A DNA stretch of 64,000 nucleotides from DATHTS01 sp041940425 (GTDB lineage Bacteria; Acidobacteriota; Blastocatellia; Pyrinomonadales; Pyrinomonadaceae), in contig JBGTSF010000013.1 in NCBI GenBank assembly GCA_041940425.1, positions 12,817-76,816 on the forward strand, in the 5' to 3' direction. Below, one piece after another: positions 33,711 through 42,655 of the stretch. Made by a program: the position numbers and the translations under genes. The notes beneath the pieces are model-generated. The model was not told the DNA's origin. It ran no database searches and saw only the letters and a program-made list of their open reading frames with translations. Numbering within the stretch: the first letter of the stretch is position 1; every line of letters starts with the position of its first letter.

Positions 33711-34415
33711 ATGAAGGTGATTTTGCTCGACATCGAAGGCACGACCACGCCGATTGATTTTGTTCACAAAACGCTTTTTCCATTTGCGAAGGAAAAGATC
33801 GGCGGGTTTGTCGCGGAAAATTTTGACGAAATAAAATCGGAAATCGCGCAACTTAAAACCGAATACAAAAATGATTTTTCCGAACAGATTTACGGCAGGG
33901 ATTTTCGGGAAGACGCGCCCGAAACGGTTGCCGAGTATCTGAAGTTTCTGATCGAGATTGACCGCAAATCAACTCCTTTAAAATCAATTCAAGGCAAAAT
34001 CTGGCAGAAGGGTTACGAGTCGGGCGAACTCGAAAGCGTGGTGTTCGCGGATGTTCCGCGAGCGTTTGAAAAATGGAAAGCGGAGGAAAAGCAAATCGCG
34101 GTTTATTCTTCGGGAAGCGTTCTCGCGCAAAAACTGATTTTTAAATATTCGAATTTCGGCGATCTGACCGGATTTATTTCCGGTTATTTCGATACGCACA
34201 CCGGGCATAAACGGGAAACGGAAAGCTATGTCAAAATCGCTCACGCGCTAAATCATCCGCCGAAACGAATCGCTTTTGTTTCCGATGTGACTGCCGAACT
34301 CGACGCGGCGAAAACTGCGGGATGCGAAACTTTTCTTTCGATTCGGGAAGGAAACGCGCAAGTTGAAGATCAAAGAAAACACAAAGCGATTCATAGTTTT
34401 GATGAAATTTTGTAA
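33711..34415 (+). CDS. mtnC: Enolase-phosphatase MtnC
   Basis: 234 aa HAD-superfamily enzyme with the family opening LLDIEGTTTPIDFVH (Asp7 and Glu9 at the nucleophile loop), motif II YSSGS and motif III/IV FVSDVTAELDAAKTAG. It converts the diketo phosphate from MtnB to acireductone, the MtnD substrate, so mtnB-mtnD-mtnC cover three consecutive steps. The start codon abuts a strong hairpin, so expression may be damped or structure-dependent. Confidence 0.92.
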   Translation: MKVILLDIEGTTTPIDFVHKTLFPFAKEKIGGFVAENFDEIKSEIAQLKTEYKNDFSEQIYGRDFREDAPETVAEYLKFLIEIDRKSTPLKSIQGKIWQKGYESGELESVVFADVPRAFEKWKAEEKQIAVYSSGSVLAQKLIFKYSNFGDLTGFISGYFDTHTGHKRETESYVKIAHALNHPPKRIAFVSDVTAELDAAKTAGCETFLSIREGNAQVEDQRKHKAIHSFDEIL

Positions 34416-34430
34416 AATAATAAAAAAGAA

Positions 34431-34509
34431 TTTGCCCGCGAAATACGCGAAATGACGCGAAAATTTTTAAATAGTTCTTTTAGCGTATTTCGCGTATTTC
34501 GCGGGCAAA
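34431..34509. repeat. Inverted array hairpin between mtnC and msrA
   Basis: Perfect 23-bp arms 34431-34453 and 34487-34509, made of ACGCGAAAT words (9 bp) and opening with TTTGCCCGCGAAAT. The loop is 33 nt. Confidence 0.88.
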
Positions 34510-34551
34510 AAAATCGAAATAAAATTTTGAACAAAGGGAATTAATAAATTT

Positions 34552-35100
34552 ATGAGTGAAAATAATTTGGAAACGGCGACCTTGGCGGGCGGTTGTTTTT
34601 GGTGTACGGAAGCGGTTTTCGATGCGGTCGAAGGCGTAAAAGATGTCGTTTCCGGCTATTCCGGCGGACACAAGGAAAATCCGACTTATCAAGAAGTTTG
34701 CAGTGAAACGACCGGACACGCCGAAGCCGTGCGGGTAAAATTCGATCCGCAGGAAATTTCATACAAGGAAATCTTAGAAATATTTTTCGGCACGCACGAC
34801 CCGACGACTTTGAACCGTCAGGGCAACGATGTCGGCACGTCGTATCGGTCAGCGGTTTTTTATCATACACCGGAACAAAAACAGACCGCCGAAGAAGTCG
34901 TCAAAGAACTCACCGACGAAGACGTTTTCGACGGAAAGCCGATCGTTACGGAAATCACCGAGTTTACAAATTTTTATCCGGCGGAAGATTATCACCAGAA
35001 TTATTTCGCCAACAACCCGAACCAGCCGTATTGTGCGGCGGTCGTCGCGCCGAAGGTCGGAAAATTCCGGCAGAAATTCGCGCATCGTTTGAAGGCTTAA
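34552..35100 (+). CDS. msrA: Peptide methionine-S-sulfoxide reductase MsrA
   Basis: 182 aa, typical MsrA. The catalytic motif GCFWCTEA places the nucleophilic Cys at residue 15. Further family blocks are YSGGHKENPTYQEVCSETTGHAEAV and FFGTHDPTTLNRQGNDVGTSYRS. It repairs methionine S-sulfoxide using thioredoxin; resolving Cys candidates lie in YQEVCS and near the C terminus (PYCAAVVAPK). No signal peptide is seen, so it is cytoplasmic. Confidence 0.95.
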   Translation: MSENNLETATLAGGCFWCTEAVFDAVEGVKDVVSGYSGGHKENPTYQEVCSETTGHAEAVRVKFDPQEISYKEILEIFFGTHDPTTLNRQGNDVGTSYRSAVFYHTPEQKQTAEEVVKELTDEDVFDGKPIVTEITEFTNFYPAEDYHQNYFANNPNQPYCAAVVAPKVGKFRQKFAHRLKA

Positions 35101-35175
35101 TGCGGAAACCTTTTTATAAATGGCGCGTAAAAGTTCATATCAATTCTTTTCAATTCGATTCAAAGGAGAATGTAT

Positions 35176-36168
35176 ATGCGATTTTTACGCGCTTTTTTGT
35201 TTGTTTTTACCGCTTTCCTGTTCGTCTTTTCAAACCAGATTCATTCCCAGACGGCTCAAAAATATCTACTCGTTCTAAATAAAAACGAAGCGTCTCTGAC
35301 AATTCTCGATCCGAACGATTTAAAAATTTTGGGAAAAGTTACGGTCGGCGATTCGCCGCACGAAGTCGTCACATCGGCGGACGGCAAGACGGCGTTTGTC
35401 GCCAATTACGGCGCGCAGACGCCGGGAAGTTCGTTTTCTGTAATTGATCTCGCGTCAAAGAAAGAAGTGCGGAGAGTTGATCTTTCGCCCCTGATGCGAC
35501 CGCACGGGATTCAGGAGATCGGCGGAAAGATTTATTTTACCGCCGAGACAAACCGCGCCATCGCGCGTTTCGATCCCGCGACGAACAAAGTTGACTGGCT
35601 GATGGGAACGGGACAGAACGCTTCGCATATGATCGCCGGTTCGCCGGATCAAAAGCGTTTTTACACGGCGAACATCGGTTCGGATTCGGTAACGATGTTC
35701 GAGTTTCAAAACATTCCGCCCGCCGCATCGCAGATCACACAGATTCCGGTCGGCAAACAGCCCGAAGCGATTGACCTTTCGCCCGACGGGAAAGAAGTCT
35801 GGATAGGTTTGAATCAGGAAGGCGCGATCGAGATCGTTGACACGGCGGCGAAAAAATCTTCCGGCAAGATCCAGCTCGGCGGGCGACCGTATCGCGTAAA
35901 ATTTACGCCCGACGGACGGCAGGTTTACGCGACGGTTTTAAATACGAAGGAAATCGTCGTCATTGACGCGGCGACTAAAAAAGAACAAAAGCGTTTGAAG
36001 CTAGAAAGCACACCGCTCGGCATCGTGTTTTCAAAAGACGGAAAATTCGCTTTTGTCACGGCGGTGCAGAGCGATTTTGTTTTGAAAATCGATCTGGAAA
36101 AAATGGAAGTAACGGCAAAAGCCGAAACCGGACAAGTGCCGGACGGCGTGGCGCTAGCCGGAATGTAG
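35176..36168 (+). CDS. Secreted YVTN-type beta-propeller protein
   Basis: 330 aa from the ATG at 35176, which is 8 nt from the AAAGGAG site; the ATG at 35170 is too close to it. A signal peptide (FLFVFTAFLFVFSNQIHSQ) is followed by YVTN-family propeller blades, each with a [VL]SPDGK[EK]VW- or TADGKTAFV-like turn and [VL]IDxA strands. It is probably periplasmic or extracellular; the ligand is unknown. Confidence 0.8.
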   Translation: MRFLRAFLFVFTAFLFVFSNQIHSQTAQKYLLVLNKNEASLTILDPNDLKILGKVTVGDSPHEVVTSADGKTAFVANYGAQTPGSSFSVIDLASKKEVRRVDLSPLMRPHGIQEIGGKIYFTAETNRAIARFDPATNKVDWLMGTGQNASHMIAGSPDQKRFYTANIGSDSVTMFEFQNIPPAASQITQIPVGKQPEAIDLSPDGKEVWIGLNQEGAIEIVDTAAKKSSGKIQLGGRPYRVKFTPDGRQVYATVLNTKEIVVIDAATKKEQKRLKLESTPLGIVFSKDGKFAFVTAVQSDFVLKIDLEKMEVTAKAETGQVPDGVALAGM

Positions 36169-36174
36169 TTCAGC

Positions 36175-36202
36175 GGCAGTCGGCAGCGGCGGTAGGCAGT
36201 AA
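36175..36202. repeat. Single TAGGCAG/CGGCAGT array
   Basis: Run of GGCAGT/CGGCAGC/GTAGGCA words just after the propeller gene. No facing arm is seen. Same word family as 1613 and 30813. Confidence 0.65.
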
Positions 36203-36226
36203 GTCCCGCATTATATTTGCCGAAAG

Positions 36227-36274
36227 AAAAAAAACACGGCGGTTTCTAATAATCTAACCGCCGTGTTTTTTTTT
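36227..36274. terminator. Strong bidirectional terminator
   Basis: Perfect 13-bp stem (AAACACGGCGGTT with its complement) around an 11-nt loop, with an A tract on the left and a T tract on the right, between convergent genes. Confidence 0.93.
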
Positions 36275-36287
36275 CGCGATTTTCAAA

Positions 36288-37394
36288 CTACCTGACGAAC
36301 GAATTGGGAACGGGCATGTCGGACGACAGTCCGAACTGCTGGATCAGCACGCCCGAAGTCGAGCCTTGAATAAACCACGTCGCGTTTGACGGACGGAAAA
36401 CGGCGGCATCAATTCGCCCGTCGCCGTCGTAATCGCCCGGCACGGAGATGTCGCCGTTCGAGCCGAACGGGAAGGCATAGAAGCTCAAATCTTCGCTTCT
36501 CAAAATAAACCACTGCGCCGTCGAAGGCTTGTAAACGGCAATATCCGATCTGCCGTCGCCCGTGTAATCGCCCGGAACGGCTTTGTCCCCGCTTGCGCCG
36601 AACTGGACGGCAAACAGTCCCGCCGTGCTTCTCTGCATCCACCATTCCGCGCCCGATGCGCCGTTCGGTCGGAAAATAGCTATGTCGGCTTTTGAATCGC
36701 CGTCGAAATCCGACGGAACGGGCAGATCGGATGAATTCCCGAATTGTTGGATCGTCACGCCGCCGTCAGTCGAGCGCAGAATGAACCAGGTCGCGTTAGA
36801 CGGGCGAAAGACCGCCGCGTCCGCTTTCGAATCGCCGTCGAAATCAGCCGGCACGGAAATGTCGCCCGACGCGCCGAACGGGAAAGCGTAAAAGGAACTG
36901 TCCTCGCTCCGAAGGACAAACCATTGTCCGGTCGAAGGTCGAAAGACGGCGATGTCGTATTTGCCGTCACCGGTAAAATCAGCCGGCACGATAATGTCGG
37001 AAGATTGACCGAACTGTGCGGCAAAGACCTGATTGTCACTGCTTCTCTGATACCACCATTCGGCGGGCGCGGGACGAAAGATGCCGACATCGGTTTTGCG
37101 GTCGCCGTCAAAATCAAACGGCGCGCGCCGCGGATTGACGACCTGATTCGTGCCGCCGCCCCAGAAACCCGAAATGACGGAAAATGAGCCGCCGGTGCTG
37201 TTTGTTCCGGCGACCGATTCGCCGATCGTGCCTTTTAAGCTGAACGCGCCGCCCGACGATTCGCCGCCGCCCGCCGCGATGACGCTCTTTTTGATCTCGA
37301 ACTGCCCGCCCGTCTGAGCGAAAAAAGTGGGAGCGAGGAGGGAAGCGAACAGAATAAAAAACGCGTAATTGAAATTTGATTTAAGCCGGTTCAT
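36288..37394 (-). CDS. Secreted FG-GAP/VCBS-repeat protein
   Basis: 368 aa with a signal peptide (FNYAFFILFASLLAPTFFAQ). An N-terminal segment with GGGESSGGAFSLKGTIGESVAG precedes about seven FG-GAP-like repeats, each of the form [VI]P[AG]DYDGDG[RK]xDIAVFRPS and alternating with WFILRSxD strands. The DxDGDG-type loops should bind calcium. This is a surface or extracellular propeller-like protein. It follows the S74 protein gene by 15 nt and is probably co-transcribed. Confidence 0.85.
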   Translation of the reverse strand: MNRLKSNFNYAFFILFASLLAPTFFAQTGGQFEIKKSVIAAGGGESSGGAFSLKGTIGESVAGTNSTGGSFSVISGFWGGGTNQVVNPRRAPFDFDGDRKTDVGIFRPAPAEWWYQRSSDNQVFAAQFGQSSDIIVPADFTGDGKYDIAVFRPSTGQWFVLRSEDSSFYAFPFGASGDISVPADFDGDSKADAAVFRPSNATWFILRSTDGGVTIQQFGNSSDLPVPSDFDGDSKADIAIFRPNGASGAEWWMQRSTAGLFAVQFGASGDKAVPGDYTGDGRSDIAVYKPSTAQWFILRSEDLSFYAFPFGSNGDISVPGDYDGDGRIDAAVFRPSNATWFIQGSTSGVLIQQFGLSSDMPVPNSFVR

Positions 37395-37409
37395 CGTAAT
37401 TTCTCCTTT

Positions 37410-39665
37410 TTAATTTTGCGGTCGGCAAAGCTCCGCCGCCGGATTCTGCGAACAGACGAGTTTCTTTAAAGCGTCGAGCTCGGCTTTTTGTTTCTCGATC
37501 TCCGACTGCTGCCGCTTCAGGTTTTCTTCCTGTTGCCGGATAATTTCCTTTTGTTCGTCAATCTGTTTCTGCTGGGCTTCGATCTGCGTCTGCTGTTCCT
37601 GCACGGCATTGACCAAAACCACGCCGACGCGGTCGTATTTCACACCTTCGGTTTCGCCTTTTTCGTTCGTGGTCGTCAAAAGCGGTTCGACTTTGGCGAC
37701 TTCTTCCGCCACCAGACCTAGATCGAGCATTCCGCCGTTTGTCCAGTTGAACGAAACCGGACGCAGTTGTTTGATCAGATTCAAGCCCGGAGTGAAAGCA
37801 TTGACATTCGTTTTGTAGCGCATCGAAGAAGAACAAGCCGCAAGTTGATTGAACACATTGCGGCACAGCTGCGTTGATCCCGCAACCCCGAGCGCTGCGA
37901 AGCGGATCGTGCCGTTAATATCTAAACTCCCGTTGAGCACGCCGTTGCCCTCGACATGCAATCTTTCGGTCGGGTTAATAGTCCCGATGCCGATAAAGTT
38001 GTTTGCGGAATTTATCCACAAGGCGTTTTGGCGGTTTATTTCATTAAATATCTGAAACTGCCCGTCGTTGACCGTCGCCAGCGACCATTTGTGTTGTTCG
38101 CCGAGAGCGAGCGTTACTCCGGCGTTATCGTTCGAGTTGATGCGGGCGCGTGTAACCCCAACCCCTGACAGATGAAGTTTGGCAAGCGGCGCGGTCGTGC
38201 CGATGCCGACATTTGTATCGGCGTCTGCATCATTTTCACCATTGATACTGCCAAGCACCAGTGAATTGCTTCGCGTAACATAAGCCCGATATCCAATGGC
38301 ATTTGCATTAGTAAGATTGGTAAATCCGACATTAGCGTATGCTCCGATTATCGTATTTCTGCTGCCGGTTGAATTGATGTTTCCGGCACTACTTCCAAAA
38401 AACGTATTACCGCTGCCGGATGTATTTCCAAATCCTGAAGTATTTCCTACAAATGAATTGTCGCCGCCGGTCGAGTTGTTGACTCCCGCGCTCCGTCCGA
38501 AAAATGAATTGTTATTGCCGGAGGTAGTATTGGATCCGGCAGTTCTTCCGAAAAATGAATTGCCGCTGCCGGTTGTCACGATTGGTCCCGTTGCGAGTCC
38601 GACAAATAAGTTTTCGGTTCCGGCAATACTCAGAATTCTGTTTCCGCCGATATTAAACTGTGTCGCGGCGTTAAAGATATTCGCCGTTCCGGTTCCGCTA
38701 ATGTTGAAATTGCTCGACGACTGCTGATTCGTCGTGTTCTGAATATAACTGCCGCTGCCGGACGGAAGCGTGGCGTTAAGGGTTCCATTAACGGTCAGAT
38801 TGCCGCTGAATAATCCGTTGCCGATGATATGTAGTCTTTCAGTCGGGGTGATCGTTCCGATGCCGATAAAGTTGTTTGCGGAATTTATCCACAAGGCGTT
38901 TTGGCGGTTTATTTCGTTGAATATCTGAAACTGCCCGTCGTTGACCGTCGCCAGCGACCATCTGGGTTGTTCGCTCAGGGAAAGAAGAACACCGGCATTA
39001 GAATTGGAATTTATGCGGGCTCTTATAACGTCCAATCCCGACAGATGAAATCTGTCAAGCGGCGCGGTCGTGCCGATACCGAAATTGCCGCCGATGATGC
39101 CGTTGCCGCTGATGTTGAAGTTGCTCGATGACTGCTGAGTTGTTGTGTTCTGGATATAATTTGTCGAATTGGGCAGAGGATTTCTTTCATCAGTGAGACG
39201 CGCGTCGCCCGTCAGAACATATTGATTTGCTGCTATGCCGCCGAGGCTGGTCGCGTTATTCGCCGTTGTTGCCGTGTTGGCAGTTTCCGCTGTTTTAGCT
39301 TTTATGCCGTAGGGTGCGCTGGTAATCTTTTGCCGCGGCGTGAGCGTCGTGAAAGATCCGCCGCCGGTTTGACGCACGCGAATTTCCAAATAACGGTCGG
39401 TGCCCGGAAACTGCTCACCGAAATCAAGCCTGACGGAAAACGAGCCGTTTGAAACTGTCACGCTGCTTGCCGGGAAGTTTGCTCCGATTTGTGTGCCGCT
39501 GGAGTCGAATAAGGCAAACTCAAAATCATAAGTGCCGTTAGCGGAAGCACCGCTCGTTTGCAGTTGACCCTGATATGTGAACTCCGTCGTCTGAGCAAAA
39601 GCCGTCTGACTGATAAAAAACAAAACGATAATTTGGCAGAAAAGCGAAAAGAATATTTTTTTCAT
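37410..39665 (-). CDS. Secreted trimeric-fibre protein with C-terminal S74 chaperone domain
   Basis: 751 aa from the ATG at 39665 (GGAGACC upstream), with a signal peptide ending AFAQ. Order: an N-terminal beta region, two near-identical modules (LHLSGVGVTRARIN... and its copy), a Gly/Asn/Ser-rich head region of about eight NSFFGRSAG-type repeats, and a C-terminal Peptidase_S74 intramolecular chaperone (RYKTNVNAFTPGLNLIKQLRPVSFNW, with LGLVAEEV) and a coiled coil rich in Gln/Glu. S74 domains trimerise fibres and then may cleave themselves. This suggests a trimeric cell-surface fibre or adhesin. Confidence 0.85.
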   Translation of the reverse strand: MKKIFFSLFCQIIVLFFISQTAFAQTTEFTYQGQLQTSGASANGTYDFEFALFDSSGTQIGANFPASSVTVSNGSFSVRLDFGEQFPGTDRYLEIRVRQTGGGSFTTLTPRQKITSAPYGIKAKTAETANTATTANNATSLGGIAANQYVLTGDARLTDERNPLPNSTNYIQNTTTQQSSSNFNISGNGIIGGNFGIGTTAPLDRFHLSGLDVIRARINSNSNAGVLLSLSEQPRWSLATVNDGQFQIFNEINRQNALWINSANNFIGIGTITPTERLHIIGNGLFSGNLTVNGTLNATLPSGSGSYIQNTTNQQSSSNFNISGTGTANIFNAATQFNIGGNRILSIAGTENLFVGLATGPIVTTGSGNSFFGRTAGSNTTSGNNNSFFGRSAGVNNSTGGDNSFVGNTSGFGNTSGSGNTFFGSSAGNINSTGSRNTIIGAYANVGFTNLTNANAIGYRAYVTRSNSLVLGSINGENDADADTNVGIGTTAPLAKLHLSGVGVTRARINSNDNAGVTLALGEQHKWSLATVNDGQFQIFNEINRQNALWINSANNFIGIGTINPTERLHVEGNGVLNGSLDINGTIRFAALGVAGSTQLCRNVFNQLAACSSSMRYKTNVNAFTPGLNLIKQLRPVSFNWTNGGMLDLGLVAEEVAKVEPLLTTTNEKGETEGVKYDRVGVVLVNAVQEQQTQIEAQQKQIDEQKEIIRQQEENLKRQQSEIEKQKAELDALKKLVCSQNPAAELCRPQN

Positions 39666-39690
39666 AATTAGGTCTCCTAGTTGTAAATTG

Positions 39691-39724
39691 TTCGGGCGTT
39701 GTGAGCGTCGGAACAACGCCCGAA
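39691..39724. other. 12-bp stem-loop between two secreted-protein genes
   Basis: TTCGGGCGTTGT (39691-39702) pairs with ACAACGCCCGAA (39713-39724) with a 10-nt loop. It lies between the 39738-40220 gene and the fibre gene on the same strand. No T tract follows on the minus strand, so it may be a transcript-processing or attenuation site rather than a full terminator. Confidence 0.65.
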
Positions 39725-39737
39725 TCCGAAAATAAAT

Positions 39738-40220
39738 TTATGAACCAGCGGCGATGCGCGCGGCTTGTCCGGTGGTCGTGCCGATCGGGTTGCAGTTGTC
39801 AGCCGGATCGCAGATCGAAACTGTCGCAGGTCCCGACCAGGTATCGGTTCCGGGCGAGTAAGTTATCGTTCCCGAAACTTTCAAAGTTCCGGCGGCTTGT
39901 CCGGTTTGTGTGTATAAAAATTTGATAAAGGTGAACGAGTAATTTTGTCTTCCTTCATAAACCCACGTTCCGTGTCCCGGTCCGGCGGTCAAGCCCATCA
40001 TAAAAAACGGGAAATTGTTGCTTTCGACGATGCCGCCGCCGGGCGTAAAGGTCATCATCTCGTCAAACTGCGGCTGCGGTTCGGGCGGCGTCAGACGCAC
40101 TTTCCAACTTCCGACCAGTGCATTCGTCCCCGCGCCCGGCTGCTGCGCGTAAACCGTGAATATCAACGCCGTCGTTATCAGAACGGCTGAACAAACTAAC
40201 ATAATTTTTTTGGTTTTCAT
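39738..40220 (-). CDS. Small secreted protein of unknown function
   Basis: 160 aa with a signal peptide (MLVCSAVLITTALIFTVYA). The mature part is beta-rich with WKVRLTPPEPQP, FTPGGGIVESNN, GHGTWVYEGRQNYSFTFIKFLY and GTITYSPGTDTWSG blocks, resembling small lipocalin-like domains of secreted proteins. Two Cys near the end (CDPADNC) could form a disulfide. It is first in a probable operon with the fibre and FG-GAP genes. Confidence 0.6.
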   Translation of the reverse strand: MKTKKIMLVCSAVLITTALIFTVYAQQPGAGTNALVGSWKVRLTPPEPQPQFDEMMTFTPGGGIVESNNFPFFMMGLTAGPGHGTWVYEGRQNYSFTFIKFLYTQTGQAAGTLKVSGTITYSPGTDTWSGPATVSICDPADNCNPIGTTTGQAARIAAGS

Positions 40221-40281
40221 TTTTTTGTCTCCTTTCGAATAAATTTTTTTGGTTAATGAGCAGATTTTGTTTTTCTGCCTT

Positions 40282-40554
40282 TCAAAGTTTTTCGGGTAAA
40301 AGAAAAGTCTCGACCGAGCCGCCGCAAACGAGCATCAAGCCCGAATCGAGTTCCATATAATGAAGCTTTCCGCTTTCGGCGAAATGAAAAATTTCGATCT
40401 CGCTGAAATTGGAAACCAGTGCCGTTTCCGCGACGCTGAACCAGGCGGTTTTCGTCCGGCAATGCTCGCAAAAAGCGGGCTGGCGTTTTCCGAAACTGAC
40501 GCGAATCGTTTCGCGGCGTTCGCTGAGAATGATCGTTTTCTTTGTTTTTGACAT
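40282..40554 (-). CDS. Small protein of unknown function with a CxxC pair
   Basis: 90 aa when started at the ATG at 40554 (MSKTKKT); an upstream in-frame start (40644) would add a less plausible N terminus. Contains CEHC (about residue 30), possibly a metal site, and a beta-rich C-terminal half. It is divergent from the winged-helix regulator gene, with which it shares a 119-nt promoter region. Confidence 0.5.
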   Translation of the reverse strand: MSKTKKTIILSERRETIRVSFGKRQPAFCEHCRTKTAWFSVAETALVSNFSEIEIFHFAESGKLHYMELDSGLMLVCGGSVETFLLPEKL

Positions 40555-40586
40555 AACATTTGGATAAAATAATTTGACCCTCAAAA

Positions 40587-40602
40587 AATCGAATGTTCGA
40601 TT
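40587..40602. promoter_or_regulatory. Operator-like palindrome between divergent genes
   Basis: AATCGAA-TG-TTCGATT followed by TATATAT, in the region shared by the small CxxC gene and the winged-helix regulator. The position would suit autoregulation; the assignment is inference. Confidence 0.4.
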
Positions 40603-40673
40603 TATATATCTGAAGCCGGAAAAAAGTCCTGACTTTTTCCTCAAGTTTTTATGAGTTTTTTCTCAAATGCTTT

Positions 40674-42593
40674 ATGAACAATAAACTCAATGGCTTACGC
40701 GAATTCGGAAAATGCCGTCTCGACGTAGAAAAGAAGTTTTTGTGGTGCAATGACGAGCCGGTTTCGCTTCCTCCGAAAGCGATCGAACTGCTCTGCCTGC
40801 TCGTCGAAAGCGGCGGCAACGTCGTGACCAAAGAAGAAATCTGGCAAACCGTCTGGCAGGATTCTTTTGTCGAGGAAACGAATCTTACACATAACATTTA
40901 TCTTTTAAGAAAAACTCTTAAAGAGTTAGGCGAACCCGATCTAATCAAAACCGTTCCGCGCCGCGGTTACCGTTTTGCGGGCGAAGTCCGGCGCGTCGAA
41001 CCGGCAAACGAGATCACTTTCGAGCGCGAAATCGTCGAACGAAGTTTGATCACCGAGATCAGCGAGGATGCGCTCAAAGATTTTGGTTTGCGGGAAACGC
41101 CAAAACTGCCTCCGGCGAAGAAATCTAAAACTCAGTTTGTTTTAATTTCCATTTTGATCGCCGGAGTTGTTCTTTCCGCCGCGTTCATGGTTTGGTGGTT
41201 CGGACAATCGAGCGGCAAATCGGCGTTTAGCGATATAAAATCCATTGCAGTTCTGCCGCTCAAATCCTTCACGCCGGACGCGGAAAACGAGCCGCTCAGA
41301 TGGCGCATCACCGACGCTTTGATCACCAAGCTCGGCAATCTGGAGCAGATCACGGTGCGCCCGACAAATTCGGTTCTGCCGTTCGCCGCCGACGATCAGA
41401 ATGCTCTCGAAGCGGGAAAAGCCCTTCAGGTGGACGCGGTTCTCGACGGCAGAGTGCAGGTCGAAAACGACCGTCTGCGCGTTACTCTTCAATTAATTTC
41501 CGTTAAAAACGGCGAGCAGATTTGGGCGGAACAATTCGACGGAAAAGCGAATGAAATTCTCGCTTTGCAGGATTTGATCGCCGACCGTCTGCGCGGAAAA
41601 TTCGAGTTTGAAGAAAGCGACCGTTTCAAACGTGCGCCGACCGAAAACAGCGAAGCCTACGAAGCGTATCTCAAAGGTCGCTATTTGTGGAATCAAAGGA
41701 CGGCGGAATCTTACTGGAAGGCGCTCGAATTTTTTCAAAGTTCGGTCGAAGCCGATCCGAATTTCGCGCCCGGCTACACGGGCATTGCTGACTGCTATTA
41801 TTTGCTCAACCAGCGCGGCGCGTTACCGGCGGACGAAGCGTTTCAAAAAGCCGAAACGGCGGCGCGGAAGGCTCTGGAAATTGATCCGTCGCTTGCCGAA
41901 GCGCACGTTTCGCTCGGCACGGTCAGCGCGCTTTATTACTGGCGGTGGGAAGAGGCGAACAGCTACTTCAGACGAGCCGTCGAATTAAATCCGAATTATC
42001 CCGACGCTTATGCGCGTCTCGGGATGAACCTGACGACGATGGGAAAATTCGAAGAAGGCTTGGCGGCGCTCAAAGAAGCCGAACGGCTCGATCCGACCTC
42101 GCTCAATATTGCGATCTATCTCGGCGTAAATTTTTATTTTTCGGGGCAGAATGAACAGGCGATAGCCCAATTTAAAAGAGTTCTGCAATTTTCTCCGAAC
42201 GCGCCTTCGGCTTATTTTCATCTGACCAGAATTTACGAGCGCAGCGGCAGATACGACGAAGCGGTCGAAGCCGATCTGAAAGACCGCGCCGCGAGAAAAC
42301 CGCAATCGGTCGAGCCTCTCCGCGCGGCTTATGAATCGGGCGGAATCAGCGCGTTCTGGAAAAAGCAGATCGAACTTTTAAAGGAAGATTCCGAAAGAGA
42401 TTCGGAATCGGAATATCACATCGCTTCGCGCTACGCTCTTTTGAACGACGCGGAAAACGCTTTGAAATTTCTCGAAAAAAATCAAAACCGCCGCGGCGGA
42501 ATGTGGCACGCCGTAAAAGTTGACCCGGCGTTCGACTCGCTGCGCTCGAATCCGCGCTTTATCGCTCTGCTTCAAAAACTGAATTTGTCTTGA
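40674..42593 (+). CDS. Winged-helix DNA-binding membrane protein with TPR repeats
   Basis: 639 aa. An N-terminal OmpR/PhoB-type winged helix (about 10-100; GNVVTKEEIWQTVW and LRKTLKELGEPDLIKTVPRRGYRFAG) is followed by a TM segment (about 155-177), a TolB-like domain (IKSIAVLPLKSF, about 190-310) and tetratricopeptide repeats (about 340-560). This CadC-like layout, with cytoplasmic DNA-binding and extracytoplasmic sensing parts, is abundant in Acidobacteria. Its targets may include the divergent small gene. No clear Shine-Dalgarno. Confidence 0.88.
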   Translation: MNNKLNGLREFGKCRLDVEKKFLWCNDEPVSLPPKAIELLCLLVESGGNVVTKEEIWQTVWQDSFVEETNLTHNIYLLRKTLKELGEPDLIKTVPRRGYRFAGEVRRVEPANEITFEREIVERSLITEISEDALKDFGLRETPKLPPAKKSKTQFVLISILIAGVVLSAAFMVWWFGQSSGKSAFSDIKSIAVLPLKSFTPDAENEPLRWRITDALITKLGNLEQITVRPTNSVLPFAADDQNALEAGKALQVDAVLDGRVQVENDRLRVTLQLISVKNGEQIWAEQFDGKANEILALQDLIADRLRGKFEFEESDRFKRAPTENSEAYEAYLKGRYLWNQRTAESYWKALEFFQSSVEADPNFAPGYTGIADCYYLLNQRGALPADEAFQKAETAARKALEIDPSLAEAHVSLGTVSALYYWRWEEANSYFRRAVELNPNYPDAYARLGMNLTTMGKFEEGLAALKEAERLDPTSLNIAIYLGVNFYFSGQNEQAIAQFKRVLQFSPNAPSAYFHLTRIYERSGRYDEAVEADLKDRAARKPQSVEPLRAAYESGGISAFWKKQIELLKEDSERDSESEYHIASRYALLNDAENALKFLEKNQNRRGGMWHAVKVDPAFDSLRSNPRFIALLQKLNLS

Positions 42594-42595
42594 TC

Positions 42596-42636
42596 AAAAA
42601 AAAAGAAGACTTCGTTTATAAACGAAATCTTCTTTT
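42596..42636. terminator. Bidirectional terminator between regulator and M28 peptidase genes
   Basis: AAAAGAAGA plus TTCGTTT pair with AAACGAA plus TCTTCTTTT (one mismatch), with flanking A and T tracts, between convergent genes. Confidence 0.85.
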
Positions 42637-42655
42637 CCGGTTTGATTTACTCGAT

